NCBI RefSeq assembly: GCF_001653715.1
Contig: NZ_LWHQ01000069.1
Coordinates: 1 to 48,296 of the forward strand
DNA length: 48,296 nt
Direction: 5' to 3'
DNA from: Methylobacterium platani
GTDB lineage: Bacteria > Pseudomonadota > Alphaproteobacteria > Rhizobiales > Beijerinckiaceae
In this document: in pieces, positions 24,119 to 33,309 of the stretch
Numbering within the stretch: the stretch's first letter is position 1
How the letters are laid out: each line of letters opens with the position of its first letter
The notes under the pieces: generated by a model
Databases searched by the model: none
What the model saw: the letters and a program-made list of their open reading frames with translations, nothing else
Told to the model about the DNA's origin: nothing
Made by a program: the position numbers and the translations under genes

Positions 24119-24334
24119 ATGAGCAAAGATCTTGATTATAAGAGCAGCAGGTTAAGCGCAATCGCTCAGACGCTCGGCCTGCCTATCGATCAACTATTTT
24201 TAGGCGGCGATAAAATTGACGGATTGTTTGATGTGCATGAATGTATTCGACTTTATTTGGCCATCCAAACCGAAGACGGCCGCAGGCGTGCCATCGATTT
24301 TCTTCGTCAGATCGTAGACGACGAGCAGCCCTAG
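24119..24334 (+). CDS. AT-rich 71-aa protein with partial XRE-like helix-turn-helix
   Basis: A small protein whose segment SSRLSAIAQTLGLPIDQLFLGG (about 9-30) resembles the second half of an XRE-type helix-turn-helix domain (the recognition-helix region and the usual LF end). The rest (ECIRLYLAIQTEDGRRRAIDFLRQIVDDEQ) is a helical tail. It is too short for a complete XRE domain plus effector domain, so it may be a truncated or minimal regulator. G/C is 24 of 60 at 24181-24240 by hand count, low for this window. The upstream region has twin palindromes, and the Shine-Dalgarno is weak. It is convergent with lptA (66 bp apart). Autoregulation is an attractive but untested idea. Confidence 0.72.
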   Translation: MSKDLDYKSSRLSAIAQTLGLPIDQLFLGGDKIDGLFDVHECIRLYLAIQTEDGRRRAIDFLRQIVDDEQP

Positions 24335-24399
24335 CCAAGGTCCGCAATCCACCATCAGCAGTCATTCCTGATTCGAGCCAGTCGTCCTCACCTCCTCGC

Positions 24400-25224
24400 C
24401 TACCCCCGCGGCTTCGGCGCCGCCTTCCCCGCCTGCCCCGGCGGCTGCGCACACCCCGCCTGCTTGCCCTTGGCACCATCATCCTTGCCGCCCGGCACGA
24501 ACATCGCCGAGACACGCCCACCCGCGACCGGGTCCATGTTCGCCCGGCCGGTATTCATGTCGTAGACGAGGCGCGAGCCGCGGGTGACGTTCTGGCACTG
24601 GCTCAGGACCACGTTGCCGGTCAGCACGACGCGGTTGGCCACCCGGTCGAACACCGCGTTGTCGCCGCTCGCCACCTGGTCCTTCGACACCACCGTGACC
24701 GGGCCGGCGCAGACCACCTGGCGGATCGCGCTGCCGTCGGTCGGGTCGGCGGACTTTTCGGCTTTCTCCACCTTGGGCTCGGGCTTGGCCTCGACCTTCA
24801 CGGCCTTCTCGACGGGCTTGCCGTCGACGGGCTTGGCCTCCGCCGGCTGGGCGATGGAGGCCTTCGCGTCGGGCTTCGCCTCAGGCTTCGCCTCGGCCGC
24901 CTTGCCCTTCGGCTCCTTCTCCTTGCGCTGGTAGTGCACGGTCATGCTGGAGCAGCGGATCGTGCTCTCGCCCTGCACCGCCACGACGTTGCCGGCAAAG
25001 ATCGCCTTGTTCTCGCGGTCGAACACGTCGAGGCGGTCGGCGTCGATCTTGATCGGCTCCTTGCCGCCGCCGCTGCCGAAGGCGCCGAAGCCGGAGCCCG
25101 CTTCCTTCTTCTTGGCGGCGGGCGCAGCCGGGGTCTCGGCCCGCGGGGCGGAGGGGAGGGCGAGGGCCGCGACGGTGAGGCAGCCGAGCGCCGCGAGGGC
25201 CGGGAGACGGGGACGCACGCTCAA
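24400..25224 (-). CDS. lptA: Lipopolysaccharide transport periplasmic protein LptA
   Basis: LptA bridges the periplasm, passing LPS from LptC to LptD. The 274-residue protein has a signal peptide (about 1-29, APRAET) and OstA-type beta-jellyroll repeats: IKIDADRLDVFDRENKAIFAGNVVAVQGESTIRCSSMTVHYQ (about 58-99) and, after a long insertion, NAVFDRVANRVVLTGNVVLSQCQNVTRGSRLVYDMNTGRANM. The insertion (about 100-165) is a Lys/Glu/Pro/Ala low-complexity stretch not seen in enterobacterial LptA but common in this order. The ATG at 25224 overlaps the lptC stop (25221-25224), so the two are coupled. lptB, normally next, is not found downstream in this window. Confidence 0.9.
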   Translation of the reverse strand: MSVRPRLPALAALGCLTVAALALPSAPRAETPAAPAAKKKEAGSGFGAFGSGGGKEPIKIDADRLDVFDRENKAIFAGNVVAVQGESTIRCSSMTVHYQRKEKEPKGKAAEAKPEAKPDAKASIAQPAEAKPVDGKPVEKAVKVEAKPEPKVEKAEKSADPTDGSAIRQVVCAGPVTVVSKDQVASGDNAVFDRVANRVVLTGNVVLSQCQNVTRGSRLVYDMNTGRANMDPVAGGRVSAMFVPGGKDDGAKGKQAGCAQPPGQAGKAAPKPRG

Positions 25225-25976
25225 TCGTCCTTGATCTGGGCCTCGGTGGTCCGCAGGTGCGGATCCTCGTCCGTAGGCGCGTGATTGCTGAAGACCGCCT
25301 TGACGTTGCCGACGAACGAGATGGTCTTGCCGTTCTCGGTCACGTCGAGGCCGTCGGCCTTGATCGAGCCGGTCGGCATCGTGACGGTGACCGCCTCGCG
25401 CGAGTGCATCGTGCCGGCCTTGAAGTCGACATGGGCCGAGGTCAGCCGCGCCTCCTGGCCCTTGTCGGTCCAGAGGCGGATGTGCTGGCTCAGGTCCAGC
25501 GCCTCCTTCTGGGTGTCGAAGACCCCGGCCGTCGCCTCGATATGGGCGAGGCTCCCCGATTCGTCGGTGGTGAGGCGCCCGAGCATGCTCTGCAGCTCGA
25601 TGACGAAGGGCTTCCTCACGTCCTGCAGCGCGGCCTTCGCCGTGACGACGTAAGGGCGGTTGTCCTTCGAGCGATACCCTGAGAGCCGCGGGCTCTCCAT
25701 CGTCACCTTCGAGCCCGAGACGCCGATCGAGCCGAGGCTGACCGAGACGCCGAGATCGGCGAAGGGGTTGAGCCAGGTGCCGACCACGATCGCGAGCCCT
25801 GCCGCACCCGCCCCGAGGGGGATCGCGCGGCGCAGCCAGCGCACCTGGGCGCTGTGCCGGCGCGCCCTCGCATGGGCGCGCAGGCGCCGGGGATCGAGGC
25901 CCTGGGAGGGGAGCGCGTCGAGCGGGGAAGCGTGCTGCAAGGGGGAAGCGTGCTGCAAAGTCCTGGCCGCCTGCAT
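25221..25976 (-). CDS. lptC: LPS export protein LptC
   Basis: LptC is an inner-membrane, single-span protein that receives LPS from LptB2FG and hands it to LptA. The 251-residue product has a cytoplasmic basic N-terminus, a membrane span (AIPLGAGAAGLAIVVGTWL, about 51-69) and a periplasmic jellyroll domain with SPRLSGYRSKDNRPYVVTAKAA and the later MPTGSIKADGLDVTENGKTISFVGNV block. The N-terminus carries LQHASP twice because of an 18-bp tandem duplication (25924-25959), so the true start could lie inside or after it. I keep the outermost ATG. It overlaps lptA by four bases. Confidence 0.88.
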   Translation of the reverse strand: MQAARTLQHASPLQHASPLDALPSQGLDPRRLRAHARARRHSAQVRWLRRAIPLGAGAAGLAIVVGTWLNPFADLGVSVSLGSIGVSGSKVTMESPRLSGYRSKDNRPYVVTAKAALQDVRKPFVIELQSMLGRLTTDESGSLAHIEATAGVFDTQKEALDLSQHIRLWTDKGQEARLTSAHVDFKAGTMHSREAVTVTMPTGSIKADGLDVTENGKTISFVGNVKAVFSNHAPTDEDPHLRTTEAQIKDD

Positions 25977-26087
25977 CGTGCCGACATCCGGCGCGGGACG
26001 CGCGGGACGTTGAGCCCCCGTGCCCCGGCGCGGTGTCGAAGTTATGGCCGCGAGGTTAACAGAACCGCCAGGCTTGCGTCTCGCGCC

Positions 26088-26702
26088 TCAGCTATGCGCG
26101 AAGATGTCGGTTTCGTCCCATTCGAGCAGGTCGAGGCGGGAGCGGGTCGGCAGGAAGTCGAAGCAGGCCTGGGCCATCGCGGTCCGGTCCTCGCGGGCGA
26201 GCATCAGGTCGAGCCGCTCGCGCAGGGCGTGCAGGTGCAGCACGTCGGACGCCGCGTAGTCGACCTGCGCCTGGGTCAGGGTCTCGGCGCCCCAATCCGA
26301 GGATTGCTGCTGCTTCGACAGGTCGACGCCGACGAGCTCGCGCACCAGGTCCTTCAGGCCATGCCGGTCGGTGTAGGTGCGGGCGAGCCGCGAGGCGATC
26401 TTGGTGCAGTAGACCGGGCCCGGCATCACGCCGAGGCGATGGTAGAGCACCGCGAGGTCGAAGCGGGCGTAGTGGAAGATCTTGGTGACGGCGGGATCGG
26501 CGAGCACGCGCTTGAGCACCACCGGCTCGGGGCCGGCCTTCGGGATCTGCACCAGGTCGGCCTCGCCGTCGCCGCGGGAGATCTGCACCACGCAGAGCCG
26601 GTCGCGATGGGGCTGGAGGCCGAGGGTCTCGGTGTCGATCGCGATGGCCGGGCCCGGCACGTAATCGTCGGGCAGGTCGCCGCGGTGCAGGCGGTGGGGC
26701 AT
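26088..26702 (-). CDS. Ribonuclease D-like 3'-5' exonuclease
   Basis: A 204-residue DEDDy exonuclease. The three Exo motifs are visible: AIDTETLGLQ (Asp23, Glu25), the HYARFDLAVLYHRLG block with the second Asp, and DYAASDVLHLHALRERL with the final Tyr and Asp. It consists of the catalytic domain only; the HRDC domains of full-length RNase D are missing. This short form is common in alphaproteobacteria and lies upstream of lptC here. Expected role is RNA 3'-end trimming; the specific substrate is unknown. The start at 26702 is a good ATG, with no better alternative. Confidence 0.9.
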   Translation of the reverse strand: MPHRLHRGDLPDDYVPGPAIAIDTETLGLQPHRDRLCVVQISRGDGEADLVQIPKAGPEPVVLKRVLADPAVTKIFHYARFDLAVLYHRLGVMPGPVYCTKIASRLARTYTDRHGLKDLVRELVGVDLSKQQQSSDWGAETLTQAQVDYAASDVLHLHALRERLDLMLAREDRTAMAQACFDFLPTRSRLDLLEWDETDIFAHS

Positions 26703-26780
26703 GGGCGGGGTGTCCGGGGAAGCGCGTGTCTGCCCCGGCGCCTACCACCCCTCCCGGAAGCCGGCAAGGATCGCGGGCGC

Positions 26781-27191
26781 TCAGCTCTTCTGGCGGGCGA
26801 TGACCTTGTCCTTGATGTCCTCGTAGACGTTCGACGGGACGATCTTCTTCGACAGGAGCTCGTCCTTGCCGCGATAGGGCCGGCCCTTGATGATCGCCTC
26901 GGAGCGCGCCGCGCCGATACCCTTCAGGGTCTCGAGCTCCTGCTTCGAGGCGCTGTTGAGGTCGAGGAGGGCGGGCTTGGCCGCCTGGGTGGCCGGGGCG
27001 GCGGCCTTGGGCGCCTCGGGCGCCCTCGGGGCGGTGGGCGCCGTCGGCGCCGGGGCCGTGGGAGCGGGCCGGGTCGCCGGGGTCGAGGTCGCCGGGGTCT
27101 GGGCCAGGGCCGGCGCCTGGATCAGGGCGGGGCCCGCGGCCAGCAGGGCGGTCAGCGCCAGGGCGCGGGTCAGGCGGGGAAAGCGCGTCAT
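26781..27191 (-). CDS. Exported helix-hairpin-helix (ComEA-like) protein
   Basis: A 136-residue protein with a signal sequence (about 1-31, ALAQT), a Pro/Thr/Ala-rich linker (about 32-72) and a ComEA-type helix-hairpin-helix domain: [58 protein letters not shown] (about 75-132). Such domains bind DNA non-specifically. In competence systems they pull DNA through the periplasm, but isolated exported forms are common in this order without known competence. No com genes are nearby, so the function is open. It is divergent from rpmF. Confidence 0.87.
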
Positions 27192-27465
27192 CGGGAAAGC
27201 TCCGATCGTGCCGCCCTCGGGGTCCCGGATCTGGGCTGTCCGGAGCGGCTGGCCCCATCATGCGGCCTTCGCCGTTGAACGGCAGCTTAATACGTGTATG
27301 ACGCAGGCCAGCGGTTTTCCGGGGTGCGCGGTTTTCTGGGCCGGTCCCCTAGCCAGGGCGGCGCGTCTCCTCTATAGACCCCGCTCCGATCAGGATCGCG
27401 ACGCGCGCGGCGGCTCCGCCCGGGGGCCTCTACGCGCCTGTTTTGTTGCACGGGAAGTAGTTCCA

Positions 27466-27651
27466 ATGGCCGTTCCGAAGCGAAAGACCTCTCCGTCGCG
27501 GCGCGGCATGCGCCGCTCCGCCGACGCCCTCAAGGCCCCGACCTACGTCGAGGACAAGGATTCCGGCGAGCTGCGTCGCCCGCACCACATCGACCTGAAG
27601 ACCGGCATGTATCGCGGTCGCCAGGTCCTGAAGGTCAAGTCCGACGCGTGA
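27466..27651 (+). CDS. rpmF: 50S ribosomal protein L32
   Basis: A 61-residue basic ribosomal protein: [22 protein letters not shown], then [29 protein letters not shown]. This is the alphaproteobacterial L32 type without the zinc-binding cysteines. The ATG at 27466 gives the family start MAVPK; GGGAAG lies upstream. The gene stands alone, without the plsX-fabH neighbours seen in many bacteria, and ends in a terminator at 27698-27728. A CTATAG at 27372-27377 is a possible -10 element. Confidence 0.97.
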
Positions 27652-27697
27652 CCCGGCGTGGCGGCGCTCCCGCGCCGCCGATGACCGGCACGGGATG

Positions 27698-27728
27698 ACG
27701 GCGCCCCTCGCGGGCGCCGTTCTCGTTT
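27698..27728. terminator. Terminator between rpmF and the MFS gene
   Basis: ACGGCGCCC (27698-27706) pairs perfectly with GGGCGCCGT (27712-27720), followed by TCTCGTTT. The flanking genes are convergent (MFS stop at 27751). Confidence 0.8.
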
Positions 27729-27750
27729 GCGGGCTCAGAACTTTGCGGGC

Positions 27751-28980
27751 TCAGAACGGGCGCTTCCCGGCCCGCCACAGCCACAGGGCGGTGAGTGCCA
27801 GTGTCAGCGCCGCGACGGCGCCGGTCGGGCCCAGCCCGTCGCCGCCGCCGGATCCGACGCCGGCATGCCCGAGGGCCCGCACCAGGAGCGGGCCGGCGAT
27901 CTGCCCGGCCGCGAAGGCGGCGGTCATCCGGGCGAGCAGCGGCGTCGGATCGTCGGGGCGCGCCTCGCGCGCCCATTGCAGCCCCGCCATCGTGGCGATC
28001 ATGAAGGTGCCGCCGACGAGCACCGCCGAGGCCGCCACCGCCCACAGGGCGTGGATCGCGAGCGGCAGGGCGGTACCGAGCGCCATGATCCCCTGTGCCG
28101 CCGCCCACAGCCGCCGCCGCGGCACCCCCGCGAGGCGGCGCGCCGCGACCGCGACCGACGCCAGGGCGGCGAGGCCGAAGAGCGGCCAGGCGAGGCCGAA
28201 GACCAGCGGATCGGGCGTCAGTTCCCGCGCCATCGCCGGCAGGAACGTCGCCGGCACGATGTAGCCGAAGCCGAAGGCGCCGTAGCACAGGATCGGTCCC
28301 GCCTCGCCGCCGGCCGGCCCGCGCGCCACGGCGGCGCCCTCGCGCTCCGATGGCTCGGGCGGGATCGTGCCCTGCCGGCGCACGAGGCCCGCGACGAGCC
28401 CGGCGCCCACGGCCGCCAGCAGGCCGAGCTCGAGCCACAGACGCGCCGCCGGCTGGCCCCCGCCGAGCCAGGCGAGCGCGCCCGCGAGGGCGATGCCGAG
28501 GCCCACCCCGGTATAGATCCAGGCGCCCCGCCGGGGCGCGTGCCGCCGGGCGAGCTCGGCGAGGCACCAGCCGCTGGCGCAGACGAGCGCCCAGGCGCTG
28601 AAGACGCCCGCCGCCGCCCGCAAGGTCGGCCCCAGGATCGCCGGGGCGGGGTCGCCCGCCGCGGCCATCGCGAGGGTCGTCAGCGCCACGCCGCCGAGGC
28701 TCAGGATCAGCCCGCGGCCGGGACGGCCGGAGAACCGCGCCGCGGTCAGGGCGCCGGCGAGATAGCCGGCATAGTTCGCCGCCGCCCATTCCGCGCCGGC
28801 CGCCGCGCTCAGGCTGCCGTCGCGCACCATCAGCGGCAGCAGCGGCGTGAAGGCGAACCGGCCGACGCCCATGGCGACGGCGAGGGCGAGGATCCCGGCG
28901 GCGACGATCGGCCAGGTCGTCGGCGGTGAGGCCGCCGGAGGCGCGGCGGAGCGGGCGAGGGGAGGCGAGATCGTGCTCAT
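27751..28980 (-). CDS. MFS transporter, YbfB/YjiJ type
   Basis: A 409-residue inner-membrane protein with about twelve hydrophobic segments. The first is WPIVAAGILALAVAMGVGRFAFTPLLPLM (about 23-51), whose GVGRFAFTPLLPLM is the signature of the YbfB/YjiJ-like MFS branch. A central loop RRQGTIPPEPSEREGAAVARG separates the two halves. The substrate of this branch is not known. The ATG at 28980 is divergent from the LysR gene 64 bp away, and the pair shares an operator-like dyad (29007-29029), so the transporter is probably controlled by that regulator. Confidence 0.88.
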   Translation of the reverse strand: MSTISPPLARSAAPPAASPPTTWPIVAAGILALAVAMGVGRFAFTPLLPLMVRDGSLSAAAGAEWAAANYAGYLAGALTAARFSGRPGRGLILSLGGVALTTLAMAAAGDPAPAILGPTLRAAAGVFSAWALVCASGWCLAELARRHAPRRGAWIYTGVGLGIALAGALAWLGGGQPAARLWLELGLLAAVGAGLVAGLVRRQGTIPPEPSEREGAAVARGPAGGEAGPILCYGAFGFGYIVPATFLPAMARELTPDPLVFGLAWPLFGLAALASVAVAARRLAGVPRRRLWAAAQGIMALGTALPLAIHALWAVAASAVLVGGTFMIATMAGLQWAREARPDDPTPLLARMTAAFAAGQIAGPLLVRALGHAGVGSGGGDGLGPTGAVAALTLALTALWLWRAGKRPF

Positions 28981-29006
28981 TGCCGCATCCAACACCCGTA
29001 CATTCA

Positions 29007-29029
29007 TCTTGGAAAATGAATTTCCGAGA
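29007..29029. promoter_or_regulatory. Operator-like dyad between MFS and LysR genes
   Basis: TCT-N-GGAAA (29007-29015) and TTTCC-N-AGA (29021-29029) form a 23-bp dyad centred at 29018, with eight of nine arm positions pairing. An overlapping dyad, ATTCAT (29002-29007) with ATGAAT (29016-29021), is also present. A dyad in the middle of a 64-bp divergent gap is typical of LysR control sites. Confidence 0.6.
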
Positions 29030-29044
29030 CGTATCGTTCTTGCC

Positions 29045-29917
29045 ATGAGAACGATGGATCTCGACGACCTGCACATCTTCCGCAGCGTGGTGCGCGAGGG
29101 CGGGGTGACGCGGGCCGCGGAGCGCCTCAACCGGGTGCCGTCCAACGTCACGACCCGGATCAAGCAGTTCGAGGAGCGCCTGGGGATCGCCCTGTTCCGC
29201 CGCGAGGGGCGCTCGCTCACCCTCACGGAGGCCGGCCGCACCCTGCTGGGACATGCCGATAAGCTGCTGCACCTGGCGGATCTCGCCGAGCGGGAGCTGC
29301 GGGGCGGCGGCGTGCGCGGCACCCTGCGTCTCGGCTCGCTGGAGAGCGCTGCCGGGGCCCGGCTGCCGCCGATCCTGTCGGCGTTCCACGCGCGCTATCC
29401 CGACGTCACGATCGAGCTGCAGACCGGCACGACCCGGGCGATGCTGCGCCAGCTCGAGCGCCACGAGGTCGAGGCCGCCTTCGTGTCCGAGCCGTTCGAG
29501 CGCGGCGCGCTGTCGTCGGTGCCGGCCTTCGACGAGGAGCTGGTGCTGATCACCGCCCTGGGCGCCGCGGAATCCGCGCGGACCCGGACCGTGGTGGCGT
29601 TTCCGCACGGCTGCTCCTACCGCCAGCGCCTGTTCGCGTGGCTCGCCGAGGAGGGCCGGTCGCCCGAGCGGATCCTGGAGATGAGCTCGTACCACGCCAT
29701 CGTGGCCTGCGTGGCCGCCGGCACCGGCGCGGCCCTGGTTCCGGCCGAGGTGCTCGATCACGCGGTGCTCGGCAGGACGGTCGCGCGCCACACCCTGCCG
29801 GCCCATCTGCGGCGCAACCGCACGCACCTCGTCTGGCCGGACGCGGCCAGCCCGCCGCTGCGCGCCCTGATGGCGCTGCTGCCGCCGGCGGAAGGGGAGC
29901 CTGGCGCGGGCGCCTGA
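29045..29917 (+). CDS. LysR-family transcriptional regulator
   Basis: A 290-residue regulator: N-terminal winged helix-turn-helix (LDDLHIFRSVVREGGVTRAAERLNRVPSNVTTRIKQFEERLGIALFRRE, about 6-55), linker helix, and a periplasmic-binding-protein-like effector domain from about residue 88 (GTLRLGSLESAAGARLPPILSAFHARYPDV). The VPSNVTTRIKQFE recognition helix is like that of regulators paired with YbfB-type transporters. The ATG at 29045 starts MRTMDLDDL; the later ATG at 29054 is possible. It is divergent from the MFS gene, which is its likely target. The inducer is unknown. Confidence 0.92.
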   Translation: MRTMDLDDLHIFRSVVREGGVTRAAERLNRVPSNVTTRIKQFEERLGIALFRREGRSLTLTEAGRTLLGHADKLLHLADLAERELRGGGVRGTLRLGSLESAAGARLPPILSAFHARYPDVTIELQTGTTRAMLRQLERHEVEAAFVSEPFERGALSSVPAFDEELVLITALGAAESARTRTVVAFPHGCSYRQRLFAWLAEEGRSPERILEMSSYHAIVACVAAGTGAALVPAEVLDHAVLGRTVARHTLPAHLRRNRTHLVWPDAASPPLRALMALLPPAEGEPGAGA

Positions 29918-29942
29918 ACGATCGGGCCGCCGAATGCCGGGT

Positions 29943-30161
29943 TCAGCCGCCTTCCCCGGCGGCCGCGTAACGCTGCGAGGCCACCCGCGAGCGGTCGAGC
30001 CGCGACGGCCGCAGGGTGCCGCCCGGCCCGTCGATCAGATGCACCAGGAAGGTCGCCAGCGGCCGGGCCGGCACCGCCTGGGCGGGGGACGCGGCCTCGG
30101 TCGGGACGAGGGCCCGGCCGGTCGTGTCCGGGCCTGGGACGGGCGTGTCGGGGTGGGACAT
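29943..30161 (-). CDS. Small protein of unknown function (72 aa)
   Basis: A 72-residue protein with a Pro/Ala-rich N-terminal half and a C-terminal part RPLATFLVHLIDGPGGTLRPSRLDRSRVASQRYAAAGE. The LATFL-x-LI...R-x-x-A-x-x-RY-A pattern recurs in short hypothetical proteins of this bacterial group, from memory, so I think it is coding. It has no signal peptide or membrane span. It lies tail-to-tail with the LysR gene and 82 bp downstream of phaR on the same strand, so it could be read from the phaR transcript. Function unknown. Confidence 0.58.
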   Translation of the reverse strand: MSHPDTPVPGPDTTGRALVPTEAASPAQAVPARPLATFLVHLIDGPGGTLRPSRLDRSRVASQRYAAAGEGG

Positions 30162-30243
30162 GGCGGGGGCTCCGCGAAGCGACGACGCATCAACGCCGCA
30201 AGCCGCCTGCCGTGTTCCCGCCGCGTCCTTCGTCCCGACGCGG

Positions 30244-30843
30244 CTACTTCTTGGCCAGGGCCTCGAGGCGGTTCTGCATCTCGGCCATCTGGCGCTTGAG
30301 GTCGTCGAGCTCGCCCTTCGGGGCGGGCGCGGCCGCCGGCGCCTCGGCCGGCTTGTCGTCGGCGCCGGGCTGGCCGCCGGGGCCGAACGGCGTGAACATC
30401 CGCATGGCCTCGTTGAAGAAGCTCATGTTGGCGCGCACCTGCTCCTCCATCGCGTGCTGGAAGGCGGTGGGGCCGAAGGTCTGGGACATCTTCTCCCGCA
30501 GGCCGTCCTGCTCGCGGGCGAGGTGGTGCATGGAATGCTCGAGGAAGCTCGGCACCATCGCCCGCATGCTGTCGCCGTAGAAGCGGATCAGCTGGCGCAG
30601 GAAGGCCACCGGTAGCAGGTTCTCGGCCCCGGCCTTGTTCTCCTGCTCGAAGATGATCTGGGTCAGCACCGAGCGGGTGATGTCCTCGCCCGACTTGGCG
30701 TCGTAGACCACGAAATCCTCGCCGGCCTGCACCATGGCGGCCAGGTCCTCGAGGGTGACGTAGGTCGAGGTGCCCGTGTGGTAGAGACGCCGGTTGGCGT
30801 ACTTCTTGATGACGGTGGGTGTCGACTTGCCGCTGTCCGCCAT
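30244..30843 (-). CDS. phaR: Polyhydroxyalkanoate synthesis repressor PhaR
   Basis: PhaR binds both DNA and PHA granules, repressing granule genes until polymer accumulates. The 199-residue protein has the N-terminal DNA-binding domain TVIKKYANRRLYHTGTSTYVTLEDLAAMVQAGEDFVVYDAKSGEDITRSVL (about 10-60), then the PHB-accumulation domain (FLRQLIRFYGDSMRAMVPSFLEHSM), and a Pro/Ala linker to a C-terminal coiled coil DDLKRQMAEMQNRLEALAKK. The ATG at 30843 gives MADSGKSTPTVIKKY. It is divergent from phaA with 289 bp between starts, the classical alphaproteobacterial layout. Confidence 0.95.
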   Translation of the reverse strand: MADSGKSTPTVIKKYANRRLYHTGTSTYVTLEDLAAMVQAGEDFVVYDAKSGEDITRSVLTQIIFEQENKAGAENLLPVAFLRQLIRFYGDSMRAMVPSFLEHSMHHLAREQDGLREKMSQTFGPTAFQHAMEEQVRANMSFFNEAMRMFTPFGPGGQPGADDKPAEAPAAAPAPKGELDDLKRQMAEMQNRLEALAKK

Positions 30844-31132
30844 CGGTACGCTGTCTCCCTGTTGGCGAACCCGGCGGGAATGGGACGGCGCCGGGCGAGC
30901 CGAATTTTCACCGGTTCTCATGATCCGACCTTAAGGCCTTCGTGTGCCGGCGAAAACAGCAATCTGACTGCCGTCCACGCAAACTGGCCGCGCTGCCAGC
31001 GCGAGAACCGGCCGGGCGCGCCTTGACTTCGTGGAGGGCAACGCTTTCATCCAGGCCAAAGCGCGCGGGAGCGCCGGCAGGAAGCCGGCCGGCGGCCCGC
31101 GACGCTGGGTGAGGATGCAAGAGGAGAGGCGC

Positions 31133-32314
<1,182 letters not shown>

Positions 32315-32330
32315 GGCCGCAAGCTCGGTT

Positions 32331-32404
32331 GCCCGGGGCGCCAAGTCGCGCCGGGCGCTGATATTTCATCTCCGGGACGGAGGCGGCCGGGAGCCCGGCC
32401 GCCT
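32331..32404 (+). terminator. Two hairpins between phaA and phaB
   Basis: The first is GCCCGG(GG)CGC (32331-32341) with GCGCCGGGC (32348-32356), containing a two-base bulge. The second is a perfect 10-bp stem, AGGCGGCCGG (32381-32390) with CCGGCCGCCT (32395-32404), loop GAGC. Neither has a long T-run. They may terminate or attenuate phaA transcription before phaB. Confidence 0.6.
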
Positions 32405-32533
32405 GATCCCAGTTAGTACTTTAAGAAGCGGGACAGCACCCGCCTTCATTGTGGAACGGCCGCTTTCCGTAACGTATCGAGGGAAGTGCGCCGAGGGATG
32501 GATATCGCTCGAACGCTTGTGAGGAGAGGGCAC

Positions 32534-33262
32534 ATGGCAGAACGCGTCGCACTGGTCACCGGGGGCACGCGCGGCATCGGCGCTGCGATCTCGAAGGGTC
32601 TGAAGGCGGCCGGCTACAAGGTGGCGGCCAATTACGGCGGCAACGACGAGGCCGCGCAGGGCTTCAAGGCCGAGACCGGCATCCCGGTCTTCAAGTTCGA
32701 CGTCGGCGACGCCGCCGCCTGCGAGGCCGGCATCCGCGCGGCGGAAGGAGAGCTCGGCCCAATCGACATCCTGGTCAACAATGCCGGCATCACCCGCGAC
32801 GGCATGTTCCACAAGATGACCTTCGAGCAGTGGCAGGCGGTGATCCGCACCAACCTCGACTCGATGTTCACCTGCACCCGTCCGCTGATCGACGGCATGC
32901 GCTCGCGCGGGTTCGGCCGCATCATCCTGATCTCGTCCATCAACGGCCAGAAGGGCCAGATGGGCCAGACCAACTACTCCGCCGCCAAGGCCGGCGTGAT
33001 CGGCTTCGCCAAGGCCCTGGCCCAGGAGAACGCCAACAAGGGCATCACCGTCAACGTGATCGCGCCGGGCTACATCGGCACCGAGATGGTGAAGGCGATC
33101 CCCGAGGAGGTGCTGAAGGCCAAGATCCTGCCGCACATCCCGGTCGGCCGTCTCGGCGAGGCCGAGGAGATCGCCCGCGCGGTCGAGTTCCTGGCCGGCG
33201 AGCAGGCGGGCTTCATCACCGGCTCGACCCTGACGATCAACGGCGGCCAGTACTTCGCCTGA
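32534..33262 (+). CDS. phaB: Acetoacetyl-CoA reductase
   Basis: Reduces acetoacetyl-CoA with NADPH to (R)-3-hydroxybutyryl-CoA, the PHB monomer. The 242-residue SDR has TGGTRGIG (9-16), NNAG (82-85), catalytic Ser134/135, Tyr148 and Lys152 (NYSAAKAG). NGQKGQMGQTNYSAAKAG and the C-terminal GSTLTINGGQYFA are characteristic of PhaB. The ATG at 32534 follows GAGGAGAGGG (32521-32530). PHA synthase (phaC) is not in the window. The gene ends before an inverted repeat pair (33310-33449) that separates it from the convergent binding-protein gene. Confidence 0.96.
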   Translation: MAERVALVTGGTRGIGAAISKGLKAAGYKVAANYGGNDEAAQGFKAETGIPVFKFDVGDAAACEAGIRAAEGELGPIDILVNNAGITRDGMFHKMTFEQWQAVIRTNLDSMFTCTRPLIDGMRSRGFGRIILISSINGQKGQMGQTNYSAAKAGVIGFAKALAQENANKGITVNVIAPGYIGTEMVKAIPEEVLKAKILPHIPVGRLGEAEEIARAVEFLAGEQAGFITGSTLTINGGQYFA

Positions 33263-33309
33263 TCGGGGATCGGGGACGCCGGGCGGCGCCCCCGCTTCCG
33301 ACACCCGAC

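Noticed and set aside
24108..24122. Four-codon leader frame overlapping the start of the 71-aa gene
   Set aside because: It ends in an ATGA overlap, but it is too short to support and its ribosome site is weak.
27635..29827. 730-codon minus-strand frame covering the MFS and LysR genes
   Set aside because: Composition is Arg/Gly/Ala-rich. The MFS frame is different and has clear membrane segments, and LysR lies on the plus strand.
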